A stretch of 64,000 nucleotides of DNA from Planctopirus ephydatiae (GCF_007752345.1 NZ_CP036299.1:3435501-3499500); one strand, 5' to 3'. Shown: positions 49,129-57,533, numbered from the stretch's first letter. The notes: a model not told the origin generated them from the sequence alone. Made by a program: numbers and translations.

Positions 49129-49641
49129 CTATTGTTTGGAGTTCTGTCTTGCGCGGATTGAAACGAGGAAGTCGTTATAGCTACGAAAGTCCGAGAACGA
49201 GTCGCCTTGGTTTGCAATCGCCTCAGCGATCTCGTCGCGAACCGGCAAATACTTTTCGCGATATCGGAAACCGCTTTGACTTACTTTCGCGTATTCATTC
49301 CATAACTGATTGATCTTTTGCCTATTCGGATGCTCAGCCGCTTCCTCGATCAGATTGTCGATCGTTCGCAGTGTTGACAGGTTTGCATGAACCTGCGGAA
49401 TCGAGTTGCAATGAAGGTTATGCGTCCAGTATACAATTGAGGCCCATTCCAGTTCCGATACATTGGAAGGAGGCGACAATGCCAGCATGTCGATCCTTTC
49501 CAGTAGTCGTTCACAATATCGCGCGCGGTAAATCTGGAATCCTAGAGCACCGACGACCAAGCTGACGGCAGTTAGCAGCAATAAGCCTCCAATTTGCAGT
49601 AGCCGTCTTCGCAACACAGCAACTCCTGACCAAACGACCAA
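49129..49641 (-). CDS. Hypothetical membrane-anchored cassette protein
   Basis: About 170 residues with a TTG start near 49641 (GCGGGG upstream); no ATG is available near the start. The open frame runs back to 50070, but that part is the repeat and flanking DNA. One N-terminal transmembrane helix (IGGLLLLTAVSLVVGALGF) precedes a soluble helical domain (LEWASIVYWTHNLH; LSTLRTIDNLIEEAAEH). No family is recognised. It lies between the two 295-bp repeats. Confidence 0.55.
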   Translation of the reverse strand: MVVWSGVAVLRRRLLQIGGLLLLTAVSLVVGALGFQIYRARYCERLLERIDMLALSPPSNVSELEWASIVYWTHNLHCNSIPQVHANLSTLRTIDNLIEEAAEHPNRQKINQLWNEYAKVSQSGFRYREKYLPVRDEIAEAIANQGDSFSDFRSYNDFLVSIRARQNSKQ

Positions 49642-49653
49642 GCTCAGCAACCC

Positions 49654-49947
49654 CGCAGTGTGGCCCAGGTTGGCTGTACTCGGTCTAACTGGGTGGCAAT
49701 GCCACAAGAGGTTAACGAGATTGAGATGAGCTTGCCAAAAGTTTTCCATCCTTGGGCACGGTGATCGAGGATGGAACTTTGTTTTCTTACGGGATGTCCA
49801 AGCCAAAGTAGGGTACTGGCAAAGCCGAAACTCATGCAACAACCCACCTGAGATCCCGAGGAAATTGCAGGGCACTTCTTCCAGCAATAACCTCTTGTGC
49901 CGCTGGCACACAGGTCGCTCGAAGACGAGCAACCTGTGCCACCCTGC
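49654..49947. repeat. 295-bp direct repeat, copy 2
   Basis: 294 bp aligned with 48816-49110; its last 81 bp (49867-49947) also match copy A at 41081. The copies differ by scattered substitutions, so the duplication is not recent. Confidence 0.88.
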
Positions 49948-49961
49948 GAACGACCCCAAGT

Positions 49962-50111
49962 TCAGCGACCGCGTTGCTGCGCGCGTATAGCGTAGGCAAT
50001 CGGAACGAGCATGATGGTCAGCGAGCCAAACATTGGAAACAGCATGACGGCGGCAAATGTGAGCGGACAAAGGACAGCTAAGAGCACAACATTAAAACGT
50101 GAATCAGACAT
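49962..50111 (-). CDS. 49-residue hydrophobic membrane protein (cassette gene)
   Basis: A short frame with an ATG at 50111 and a TGA at 49962. It encodes MSDSRFNVVLLAVLCPLTFA followed by a second hydrophobic run (LTIMLVPIAYAI) and a basic tail RAQQRGR. The layout is a two-helix membrane hairpin. No ribosome binding site is obvious. Position and strand agree with the other cassette genes. It could be a holin-like or stress peptide, but no function is assigned. Confidence 0.5.
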   Translation of the reverse strand: MSDSRFNVVLLAVLCPLTFAAVMLFPMFGSLTIMLVPIAYAIRAQQRGR

Positions 50112-50163
50112 GGGGTTGGTCTTCGTTGGTTTTGATGGTGGAAACGCGCCGTGATCTTTGAAT

Positions 50164-50255
50164 GCGAACGCTTCGGATCAGGCGACGGCGAGCGGTAAGC
50201 GTCGATGAAACGACAGACGCCATACGAGCCGTTGCCTGCATCCGTTTTGTTCGCC
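50164..50255 (-). repeat. attC site 11 (divergent)
   Basis: 92 bp. Cores GCGAAC and GTTCGCC; arms GGATCAGGCGACGGC and GCCGTTGCCTGCATCC pair with one extrahelical base. It lacks the GTTAACC arm sequence of the other sites but matches in length and geometry. Confidence 0.65.
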
Positions 50256-50304
50256 CTTGCGGGTTGGGTGGACTGACTAACGCGGTGCTGAGAGACGTTG
50301 ACAA

Positions 50305-50544
50305 TCATGTGCTTTTGTTCCGTTCGTTCTCGGTGGTAGAACCAGTCGGCTTATGAGAAGGCTTCGTCTTAGAGGTGCAGCTATCCATGGCTATGCCGAT
50401 AGTCATAAAGAGACAGATGAAAATCGCCATCAATCCCATGTCACCTGATGCCGCTCCAATCGCTACTCCGATAGCCAAAAACGTTCCGGTATAAACGCCT
50501 GAAGATGATGTGCTGTTTTCTTTTGATTCTGGCGGAGCGCTCAT
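50305..50544 (-). CDS. Small membrane protein (cassette gene)
   Basis: 79 residues: a polar N-terminus (SAPPESKENSTSSS), two adjacent transmembrane segments (GTFLAIGVAIGAA, MGLMAIFICLFMTIGIAM), and a polar Lys/Ser/Thr tail. No family is recognised. Between attC 11 and attC 12, same strand as the array. Small two-helix proteins are frequent integron cargo; function unknown. Confidence 0.6.
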   Translation of the reverse strand: MSAPPESKENSTSSSGVYTGTFLAIGVAIGAASGDMGLMAIFICLFMTIGIAMDSCTSKTKPSHKPTGSTTENERNKST

Positions 50545-50576
50545 GGTGGTTTTCAGGCTAGGATGTCTGTCGTCGG

Positions 50577-50666
50577 GGCGAACGCTGGCGTTAACGCGGC
50601 GGGCGCGTTGAACTATGACTTCAGGACCGGCGTGATCGCCCGCTCGCGTTCAACGCTTGGTTCTGC
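50577..50666 (-). repeat. attC site 12
   Basis: 90 bp. Outer 7-mers GGCGAAC and GTTCTGC; strong arms GCGTTAACGCGGCGGGCGCG and CGCCCGCTCGCGTTCAACGC; central GACTTCAGGACC. Confidence 0.86.
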
Positions 50667-50675
50667 CTCAAATTG

Positions 50676-51674
50676 TCAAGAGAGCCATGTGTAGGAGTTG
50701 TCGGCAGATTCAGGCATCCGTCCAGAACAAATCATATTGAACAATAGAAGTGCATTATTGACGTTCTTTTTCGTCGACATGATGCCGTATATGAGAGCAA
50801 AAGGATTCACAGCAAACGATCCGTTTTCATTCACAACGGCAGTAACGCCAGCTTTTCCCTTTCTTCCGACGCTTAGCCATCTCCATCGAGCCGCATTGCA
50901 CAAGGCTGCTCCCCATAGTGCCCCCAGCTCTATTGAGAGCTGGTCACGATCCATTGAGCGTGTTCTATCGGCGCGAGTTTGTTCAATGAAGTCATGAATC
51001 GCTTTTGCCGTTTGCTCAGGTTTCGCCTTCGGTTTCAGCTTCAGGGTACTTTGAGCAATCGAAATCGCAGTTTGGATATCAGACTGAACGTCAAAAGGCA
51101 GTTCGACTCCATCCAGTTGTGATGATCTTTTTCGTCGGGTTTCGGTTTCAGGGTATTTAACTATCCATTGATCTTCGATCAATCGCAGATTGCGATGGAT
51201 ACGCTTTATCAACGGGTTGTCCAGAATTGTTCCCTCTTTTCCCATGAAGCGAACTAATACGCCAAAACGTTTCGAGTTGTAAGTGTGGATAAAGTCTCTT
51301 GCGGATCGTGCAAAAGCAGAGTGTTCCCACGACTCGGGCACATTTTTGATGGCAAGCGTTTCCTCGGTAAAGGGAATTCCCTCGGGTAAGCGAGCTCGCT
51401 TCTTCCTGGTACCGGAGAAGAATTCTTGTAAGCGTTCAAACTCTTTTCTTCCGTGAGGATGCTTGAACATATAGACATTTACGAGCGTTACGCCGTCCCA
51501 TGGTTCCTTTGTGTCGCCCCAAAAGGTAATTGATACTTCACTTGGAGAAAGGCACACAAATGTTTCGCTCAAAGGCAATGAACTAGCGTGACTCAATTGG
51601 CAACAGCCAATACTGAGATCGGCCTTGAGACGAATCCCGGCCATGTCGATCTGTTTTGAGCGTTCCGAGGGCAT
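50676..51674 (-). CDS. Large hypothetical cassette protein
   Basis: 332 residues, not recognised. The N-terminal half is mixed alpha/beta (PWDGVTLVNVYMFKHPHGRKEF; RFGVLVRFMGKEG), then a basic linker (ETRRKRSSQ), a helical segment (IQTAISIAQSTLKLKPKAKPEQTAKAIHDFIEQTRADR) and a C-terminal part with RWRWLSVGRKGKAGV that resembles a small beta domain. No signal peptide or membrane segment. The stop lies 10 bp from the core of attC 12 and the start 23 bp from that of attC 13. Confidence 0.6.
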   Translation of the reverse strand: MPSERSKQIDMAGIRLKADLSIGCCQLSHASSLPLSETFVCLSPSEVSITFWGDTKEPWDGVTLVNVYMFKHPHGRKEFERLQEFFSGTRKKRARLPEGIPFTEETLAIKNVPESWEHSAFARSARDFIHTYNSKRFGVLVRFMGKEGTILDNPLIKRIHRNLRLIEDQWIVKYPETETRRKRSSQLDGVELPFDVQSDIQTAISIAQSTLKLKPKAKPEQTAKAIHDFIEQTRADRTRSMDRDQLSIELGALWGAALCNAARWRWLSVGRKGKAGVTAVVNENGSFAVNPFALIYGIMSTKKNVNNALLLFNMICSGRMPESADNSYTWLS

Positions 51675-51696
51675 CGTAAGAATTGATCCTGTTGAG

Positions 51697-51788
51697 GCAG
51701 AACGATCGCGTTGACCGGGCCGCGGGAAGAAAGGTTTCCATGTCAGAGCCGCCCGATCCGCGGCTCCGCTTCCAACGCTTTGTTCGTC
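51697..51788 (-). repeat. attC site 13
   Basis: 92 bp. Outer 7-mers GCAGAAC and GTTCGTC; arms GCGTTGACCGGGCCGCGG and CCGCGGCTCCGCTTCCAACGC; central CATGTCAGAGCCG. Confidence 0.86.
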
Positions 51789-51815
51789 AAGTCCTGCTGT
51801 TTTGTATGTGGAGTT

Positions 51816-52241
51816 TCAATCGACCTCGAGGTCCTCCACGGTTGCCGCTGCGATGAACTCAAAGATTGTACACTTCAATGGGCGTACTGCGCACTCGTCT
51901 GGCCGAAGCTTCCACATCGATAACTCTTCGGACGGGTCGGTGAACAAGATGTCGGCATTCTCGACGGCAATGGCGATAGAGCCAGCGAGCCGTTCGAGCG
52001 AAAACCTCGCCTTTTTTGGGCCCTCAGCATCAGTGGCACCATGAGTTTTGTACATCTCGACGAACGCCCGAAGTTGCGTTGCGTTCGTGGCTTTGAACTT
52101 ATCGATTCGCGTTGGGGCCTGAAGTTCATCGAGAGTATAGAACTGCCACTGATTCTTTTTGAAGGCCACGACATGCACGACCGGCAAGGCGGTAAGCCAT
52201 GCTACGTATTGCTCAGGTAAGGCTACAGCTTGTGTATTCAT
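51816..52241 (-). CDS. Probable SUKH-like cassette protein
   Basis: 141 residues from the ATG at 52241; the upstream open frame to 52403 looks non-coding. An LPEQYVAWLTALP opening, a WQFYTLDELQ strand-helix, then LAGSIAIAVENADILFTDP and a CTIFEFIAAA ending together resemble the SMI1/KNR4 layout, but the match is by eye. If correct it would be a second immunity-type gene in the array. It is the cassette nearest the high-coordinate end, where an attI would be expected. Confidence 0.55.
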   Translation of the reverse strand: MNTQAVALPEQYVAWLTALPVVHVVAFKKNQWQFYTLDELQAPTRIDKFKATNATQLRAFVEMYKTHGATDAEGPKKARFSLERLAGSIAIAVENADILFTDPSEELSMWKLRPDECAVRPLKCTIFEFIAAATVEDLEVD

Positions 52242-52251
52242 GTTTTGGGCC

Positions 52252-52327
52252 GACGAACAGGCATTCGACCGCCGAAGTACGGTAGAATATTGTTGCAGTT
52301 TTGCGGTGTGGCATGGACTTGTCAATT
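52252..52327 (-). repeat. Possible degenerate attC or array end
   Basis: GACGAAC at 52252-52258 resembles the left cores and is followed by CGACCGCC; a weak right partner GCGGTG...GTCAATT ends at 52327. The pairing is poor. It could be a decayed site, an attI remnant or chance. Confidence 0.25.
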
Positions 52328-52429
52328 TTGATGTGCCAGTAGGGCAGAGGCTCCCGCCTGCCTGTTCAACTACATTACACGTACGACACCAAATCACCCA
52401 CACACGTCATCTGACTCTAAACCAATCAG

Positions 52430-53059
52430 TTAATCGCCATCACCAGCCAACCCCGCATCCTCCGCCAAAGGGACTACATTCCAATCCTTCAGGAAGTAGC
52501 AATAACCCGAAGGATGCCAGTGCATATTCACACGGCCACCAATCAACATTCGTTGCCACAATGTCATCTCGCGGGTTCCCCATTCGGGATACCACTTACG
52601 CAGCAAACAACCTTCCAGCCTCAGGCGATCAACTCCCATGTATCCCGCAAGTCGCTTGCATTCATTGGTGGAGCCCGCAGGACGAACGAAAGTCCCATCG
52701 TTAAGTCGCAATCGGTATCCGAGGTGTGGATCATAGTCCACCACACCCTGCACGATCACGTTGCCACCTTCGTAACCGATGACCGTGTCACCGCTCTCCG
52801 TGCGGGGCAGGAGAGTCTGATCCAGGCTATCAATGTCGGTATGTACGACACCTGCGAATTCTTCGGCATGCCCCGAGCAATCCACCGTCCGGTACTTCAA
52901 TCGCCAGGACTCCATCGCCAGACGGCGTTGCCAATTCAGAAACTCAATTTGAATAACGCGCAGACCAAGACCACAGCAGATCGTGACCACCAGGATGATT
53001 ACGAGCCTGCGGCTGACAATGGCCGGCGGGTTTCGTCCTCGCCTGAGAGAGATGAACAT
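52430..53059 (-). CDS. Hypothetical membrane-anchored protein
   Basis: 209 residues with one N-terminal transmembrane helix (LVIILVVTICCGLGLRVI) after a basic start, so the bulk is probably periplasmic. The rest is mixed beta/alpha (NVIVQGVVDYDPHLGYRLRL; RMLIGGRVNMHWH). Not recognised. It lies just outside the array on the same strand; no attC was found between it and the next gene. Confidence 0.6.
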   Translation of the reverse strand: MFISLRRGRNPPAIVSRRLVIILVVTICCGLGLRVIQIEFLNWQRRLAMESWRLKYRTVDCSGHAEEFAGVVHTDIDSLDQTLLPRTESGDTVIGYEGGNVIVQGVVDYDPHLGYRLRLNDGTFVRPAGSTNECKRLAGYMGVDRLRLEGCLLRKWYPEWGTREMTLWQRMLIGGRVNMHWHPSGYCYFLKDWNVVPLAEDAGLAGDGD

Positions 53060-53145
53060 GGCGAAGCCCTAGGGAATGACATGAGCTGAATGATGAATCT
53101 GCATCAACGCTTTATTTCACAAAACGCAGCTTCGAACAACAAGCA

Positions 53146-53673
53146 CTATGCCTGACAAAGAGAGACTTCTCTGACCTTTTCCGCCATACGTTCTGTAAAC
53201 TCGCGAACCGTCGTGGGACACCAATACGGGTCGTGGCGATTACAACCCGAGGACGAGCCTTCGAACGCACACTGCAATATCTCTTCCCTTGAAAGTTGCC
53301 CCTTCAAATGAGGTTTTTGAAGGGCCATGGAAAATATCAATGGGGTCAAATCATCAAACGGCCCCCACCACAATAGGAACAGCGGGTCGTCCGGATGCAG
53401 ATAAGCGGTTTCGATCCACTTCTCCTCACAGACCGCCTGCGACAACGCCTTGACGATCTCCATCTCCACCGGATTGCTGGGCCATGCCGGATGTGGCGAG
53501 ATACGAGCTTTCAATTGCTCGACAATTTGAATCAGCAGGCCATCCAGCAACGCGTCATGCTGACTCCCCGTGAGAATCGCTCGCAACAATCCACCCAGCA
53601 GGGGAATCCGATCAAAGCGATCGGGTTCCCGGTCCGGCGGCGGCCAGGGCGTCGGATACTTCAGCGGCTCCAT
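53146..53673 (-). CDS. Hypothetical protein
   Basis: About 175 residues; in-frame ATGs at 53697, 53679 and 53673 are possible, and a GGGGG run about 8 nt before 53673 favours the last. Soluble, with Pro-rich ends (YPTPWPPPDREPDRF) and a helical core (LLDGLLIQIVEQLKARI; VEMEIVKALSQAVCEEKW). Not recognised. Convergence or operon links are not evident. Confidence 0.55.
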   Translation of the reverse strand: MEPLKYPTPWPPPDREPDRFDRIPLLGGLLRAILTGSQHDALLDGLLIQIVEQLKARISPHPAWPSNPVEMEIVKALSQAVCEEKWIETAYLHPDDPLFLLWWGPFDDLTPLIFSMALQKPHLKGQLSREEILQCAFEGSSSGCNRHDPYWCPTTVREFTERMAEKVREVSLCQA

Positions 53674-53770
53674 TGCCATCACCCCCGCTTCAATCATGAA
53701 TCTCCCGCCCCATCCGCTTTCCCACTGGCGAATAAGTCGCTTCAGCCCATCTAACTATATCTGAACACTA

Positions 53771-53795
53771 ACCAACTCCCAACTCCCAACTCCCA
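53771..53795. repeat. Short tandem repeat
   Basis: About three head-to-tail copies of a 7-mer (AACTCCC) in the intergenic DNA before the next plus-strand gene. Such tracts can vary in copy number. Confidence 0.6.
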
Positions 53796-53917
53796 ACATT
53801 CCATCAATTTCTGAATTGTCGTATTGTCCGATTCCCGAATTCCCGATAACTTCATCAACACAGTCGATTCGGAAACTGCTCTTCCGCCGTCGGCTTTGTT
53901 CAAGGGAAGCAGCCAAC

Positions 53918-54406
53918 ATGCGGAATTCGAGTCCACTCCTGACGAGTTGTTTACTCCTACTGCTCGCTGCTCCCTGGATACACCCGCAGATCCAGCAACT
54001 CGCAGCCTTCTGGAGCACTGCGGAAAATTCTGCGAATTACCTCTTCATCCGGCCTGAGCCTGCACCCGAGAATCCTGCTCTCTTCCAGCTCTTTGCGACT
54101 TCGTCTCTCATTGCCTCAGCCTCGAATACTTATGGCCGGGAACCTGCCGAGCTGGTCCATGATCATCAGCAGGGGAAGGTTCGTTTTGAACTCTGGTGTT
54201 TCGATCCGGCGACTCAAACGCCCCGTCAAGTTCGGGCCATTATTCAATCACAGGACGTCTCTTTGTGCCTGAGCCCCCTCGAAGTACTTCCTGATGATGT
54301 TCATTACGAAGCCAGACTTTTCTGGAGCAAACTGGTGGACGGGCAGATGTCAGTTCCTCTCCAGTTTGATTTTCCTCGTTTTGCGCCCCATGAGCTGAGA
54401 TTCTAA
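53918..54406 (+). CDS. Hypothetical protein with signal peptide or anchor
   Basis: 162 residues from the ATG at 53918 (AAGGGAAG upstream); the frame is open to 53816. A hydrophobic N-terminal segment (SCLLLLLAAPWIHP) is followed by a mostly beta domain (GKVRFELWCFDPATQTPRQ; DVHYEARLFWSKLVDGQM). Not recognised. It may be envelope-located. Confidence 0.55.
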   Translation: MRNSSPLLTSCLLLLLAAPWIHPQIQQLAAFWSTAENSANYLFIRPEPAPENPALFQLFATSSLIASASNTYGREPAELVHDHQQGKVRFELWCFDPATQTPRQVRAIIQSQDVSLCLSPLEVLPDDVHYEARLFWSKLVDGQMSVPLQFDFPRFAPHELRF

Positions 54407-54553
54407 CTAGACTTCAGCAGCCAATTAATCGGGATAGCCGGTGGCCTCCCGATTGTGCCGGGAAATCGGTAAGTTAATAATCAGGGTTCTTCGTACTTGA
54501 TGCCGCTAGACATCTCCCCTGGACAATGACTTACCAGACCGGGCCAGATTCGC

Positions 54554-55906
54554 ATGACGATCGAATTTTTGTGCGTCCACTGCCAAGCGCACATCCGCGT
54601 CCCTGATCGCGCCGGAGGGCGTGGTGGTGAATGCCCGCGTTGCCGCAAAAAGATCAAGGTTCCGAAAAAGTCCACACTCACAGCTTCTGCACCGGAAGCC
54701 GCACCGGCACCAGTTCCGGCCTCAGGCCCTGCCACAAAATCCTCTGCTGCGACCAAAACAACTTCGTCAGCCATACCTGCCGCTGCAAAAGCCACGTCCA
54801 TCCCCAAGCCCAACGAGCATGACGAACTCGAAATCGAGTTCTCATCGGTCGATGAAGCGACCGGCGAAGAAGTTTCTCCAACGGCTTCCAGGCTTGCGGC
54901 ACCATCCAGCGTAAGTGGCACAGTCTCACCAGTCGAAGTGCCACAGACAGCTTCCAAGAAACCAAGAACGGTCAAAGTTCGTCGTCGAGGCGACAGCAAT
55001 GGTCTGCTCATGGGGGTTGTGGCTGTCATTCTGGTGACCTGCCTGGGCGGAGCCGGCTATTGGTGGTCCACTCAAAAATCGATTTTAAAGGAACAGGTCA
55101 AAGCCTACGCACAAGCCCCAGAATCCCTCCCGAAGGTTTCTGTTCGGTCAACATCACTCATGGTGGATGAAGCGACTCGCGAGAAGGTGTTCAAGGCTTT
55201 GGAGCGAAACCAGCTCCCGCTGTTGAGTTCCGTCATGGAAATCTACATCTCTGCCAAGGGGGATGAACTCGACATTGCAGTCAATCGAGGCAAGCAGACT
55301 CAGTTCGTCGCCGTCGAAATTCCCACAGAATCTCCCATTCGAGAATACTTTCAGAAAAACTTCGAGACGCTCGCCAAACCTCAACTGGACCTGTTGAAAA
55401 CCTCCGGCAGCGAATTCGTCGAAGCGTATGGCCGTCAGCTATCGGGCAAGGGGACGCCCGGCGAAATTCCCCGCTTTCGAGATTCTTTCGCTTTGCCACA
55501 ACTTGTGGGGCCGCTGGGATTCCATCTCGTCGCGAAAACCGGCGATGGCAACTCATATCGCTGTGTGGCCGAGCAGGGGCCGCTCCTCTGGTTCCTCCTC
55601 CCCGCTGGTGTGAAAAACTTTAATGTCGAAGGCCGCCCGATTGGCAATCAGACGTTCTTGCCTGTTCAACTCCAGGTAACCGTGACCTCTGATCCACTTC
55701 CTGATTCCAAGGCAGAGCCCGTCAATCCTCCACCTGCAACTCAGCCTGCTCCGGGGAACATGGAGATGAAGGACGACGAAAAGGGAATGAAAGATCCCGA
55801 GGAGATGCCTGACAAAAAAGGGATGGTCATGGAGATGAAGCCCGATCCAGCGATGAAGTCCGATGCGGACATGAAGCCGGATCCCAAGACTTCTGCGGAC
55901 AAATGA
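54554..55906 (+). CDS. Zinc-ribbon membrane protein with Met/Asp/Lys-rich tail
   Basis: 450 residues. An N-terminal zinc ribbon (CVHC at 7-10, CPRC at 27-30; ECPRCRKKIKVPKK) of the kind seen in many planctomycete proteins is followed by an Ala/Pro/Thr-rich linker, a transmembrane helix (GVVAVILVTCLGGAGYWW, about 155-172) and an outer domain. The C-terminal about 55 residues are a low-complexity tail of Met, Lys, Asp, Pro (DMKPDPK-type repeats). The ribbon is inside and the rest outside the membrane if topology is simple. Function unknown. Confidence 0.7.
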   Translation: MTIEFLCVHCQAHIRVPDRAGGRGGECPRCRKKIKVPKKSTLTASAPEAAPAPVPASGPATKSSAATKTTSSAIPAAAKATSIPKPNEHDELEIEFSSVDEATGEEVSPTASRLAAPSSVSGTVSPVEVPQTASKKPRTVKVRRRGDSNGLLMGVVAVILVTCLGGAGYWWSTQKSILKEQVKAYAQAPESLPKVSVRSTSLMVDEATREKVFKALERNQLPLLSSVMEIYISAKGDELDIAVNRGKQTQFVAVEIPTESPIREYFQKNFETLAKPQLDLLKTSGSEFVEAYGRQLSGKGTPGEIPRFRDSFALPQLVGPLGFHLVAKTGDGNSYRCVAEQGPLLWFLLPAGVKNFNVEGRPIGNQTFLPVQLQVTVTSDPLPDSKAEPVNPPPATQPAPGNMEMKDDEKGMKDPEEMPDKKGMVMEMKPDPAMKSDADMKPDPKTSADK

Positions 55907-56080
55907 ACTTTCGTTGGCGATGAGAATCTTGCGTCTTCTCCTCTCGCTCTTGAACTCGCCTCGGGATAAACTCTGCCTGCACACTCAACCTATTTACCGC
56001 AAGTTTTCATATTCAGAGATCCAGTTCCTGATTCATGAACTTGCGGAAGACACGGATCCTGAGCAGGTCAATCCCACGTC

Positions 56081-56884
56081 ATGATTCCTTTGTATGATTC
56101 GATCTCAGCTCGTCGCCTGAGTGTGACCAATTACGGAATCATTGCGGCCTGTGCTGCCGTGTTTCTTATTCAGTTTTTTGCAGCCGGTCGTGATCAACAG
56201 ATCATTGAAGATTTCGGTCTCATGCCCATTCGTGTGACCTCTGGGAATCAGGCTTATATCGCCCGGATGACTCCCCTGACTGCGAATTCCACTGATGCGA
56301 TCGGTTCCACTCCCAAGCCCGATCTCGCCCCGATTGTGTTGACGATCGAGCCATCGCCGATTTCTCCACTGGCAACTCTCGTGACGAGTCTTTTTCTGCA
56401 TGCCGGCTGGCTGCAACTGCTCATCAATCTGTGGTTTCTGGCGATTTTTGGAGACAACGTCGAAGACCGCTTCGGGCATGTGGGTTATCTCTGCTTCTAT
56501 CTGTTGTGCGGTGTTTTTTCGGGCTTGCTGGTGCTGTTTATGGGAAGTGAGTCGGTGAAGCTCACGATTGGTGCTGCCGGTGCTGTGGCGGGTGTGATCG
56601 GCGCCTACATGGTGATTTTCCCGAGTGCCCAGATTGTCACTCTCACACCCTTCGGCAAGATGTTTCGCCGCATTCAGGTCCCGGCGATCTATCTCGTGAT
56701 TGTCTGGATCATTCTGCAATGGGCGCTTTCTCGAATCGGGCACTTCCCGCTGATTGAAATGACATGGTGGACTCACCTGGGTGGTCTCGTCAGTGGGGTC
56801 ATTCTCGCTGCAATACTGCGCGCGTTTGGCTGGCTGCAAGCCGGCGAACTCCACGATCCATGCGCAGAACGCGGTTACTTTTAG
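56081..56884 (+). CDS. Rhomboid-family protein lacking the catalytic serine
   Basis: 267 residues with six or so transmembrane segments. The rhomboid landmarks HAGWLQLLINLWFLAIFGDNVEDRFG and WWTHLGGLVSG (with His232) are intact, but the usual GxSG reads GAAG: residue 166, codon GCC at 56576-56578, is Ala where proteases have Ser. It should be a pseudoprotease that binds membrane proteins without cleaving them. An insertion of about 40 residues separates the first helix from the rest. It ends 11 bp before the Maf/YceF gene and is probably co-transcribed with it. Confidence 0.8.
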   Translation: MIPLYDSISARRLSVTNYGIIAACAAVFLIQFFAAGRDQQIIEDFGLMPIRVTSGNQAYIARMTPLTANSTDAIGSTPKPDLAPIVLTIEPSPISPLATLVTSLFLHAGWLQLLINLWFLAIFGDNVEDRFGHVGYLCFYLLCGVFSGLLVLFMGSESVKLTIGAAGAVAGVIGAYMVIFPSAQIVTLTPFGKMFRRIQVPAIYLVIVWIILQWALSRIGHFPLIEMTWWTHLGGLVSGVILAAILRAFGWLQAGELHDPCAERGYF

Positions 56885-56895
56885 AGCCGAAAACT

Positions 56896-57483
56896 ATGGC
56901 GCTTCCTCCGCCTCTCATTCTGGCCAGCACATCAAAGTACCGGCGAGAACTCCTCGAACGCCTGCAGATTCCCTTCACCTGCGAGCCACCGGGAGTTGAT
57001 GAATCTCGATGGAAAGAGCAACGTCTTGAGGCCTCTCGCCTGGCTCAGGAACTGGCGACTGCAAAATCTCAAGCGGTGTGGCAGAAACATCCCGATTCCA
57101 TCGTCATTGGCAGTGATCAAGTCGCAGAAGTCTCGGGCGAGATCCTCGATAAGCCGGGAAGCTTTGATCGAGCTGCCCAACAACTCCAATGGCTGGCTGG
57201 CCAGACTCATTCCCTGTGGACCGCAGTGGCCATTTCCTCTCCCGAAGGTTGTGAACTTTTCCTCGACCAGACGATCCTCACCATGAGATCACTCACGCAG
57301 GATGAGATTCACCGGTATCTCACCGCGGATCAACCTTTCGATTGTGCTGGCAGCTACAAACTGGAATCGCTGGGAATCAGCCTGTTCGAAAAGATCATCT
57401 CTGCCGACCAGACAGCCATTATCGGCCTGCCTCTCATGGCGACGGCGCATCATCTGCGCCGACGGGGTTATCAAATCCCCTGA
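56896..57483 (+). CDS. Maf-family nucleotide pyrophosphatase, YceF-like
   Basis: 195 residues from the ATG at 56896; the frame is open to 56764 inside the rhomboid gene. Motifs are LASTSKYRRELLERL, PPGVDES, GSDQVAEV (catalytic Asp74) and CAGSYKLESLGISLFE. The GSDQ and CAG forms are those of the YceF (7-methyl-GTP pyrophosphatase) branch rather than the YhdE branch. It cleaves modified nucleoside triphosphates. It follows the rhomboid gene at 11 bp. Confidence 0.85.
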   Translation: MALPPPLILASTSKYRRELLERLQIPFTCEPPGVDESRWKEQRLEASRLAQELATAKSQAVWQKHPDSIVIGSDQVAEVSGEILDKPGSFDRAAQQLQWLAGQTHSLWTAVAISSPEGCELFLDQTILTMRSLTQDEIHRYLTADQPFDCAGSYKLESLGISLFEKIISADQTAIIGLPLMATAHHLRRRGYQIP

Positions 57484-57496
57484 CGTCAAGGGGATT
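57474..57496. other. Near-perfect palindrome at the convergent gene ends
   Basis: AATCCCC and GGGGATT flank TGACGTCA, a palindrome that includes the Maf/YceF stop codon. No T-run follows, so terminator function for the convergent pair is only possible. Confidence 0.35.
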
Positions 57497-57533
57497 GCCC
57501 CAGGACGATTGGCGTCGAACTTTTTTCTGGCGA

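Noticed and set aside
49642-50070. Upstream extension of the 49129-49641 gene
   Set aside because: These codons are the 295-bp repeat and flanking DNA. The same translation appears before the 48240-48800 gene in the other repeat copy, so it reflects the repeat, not the protein.
52159-52704. Plus-strand frame of 181 codons at the right end of the array
   Set aside because: It crosses the starts and ends of two minus-strand genes and has no coding features. It was considered as a possible integrase remnant but shows no tyrosine-recombinase motif.
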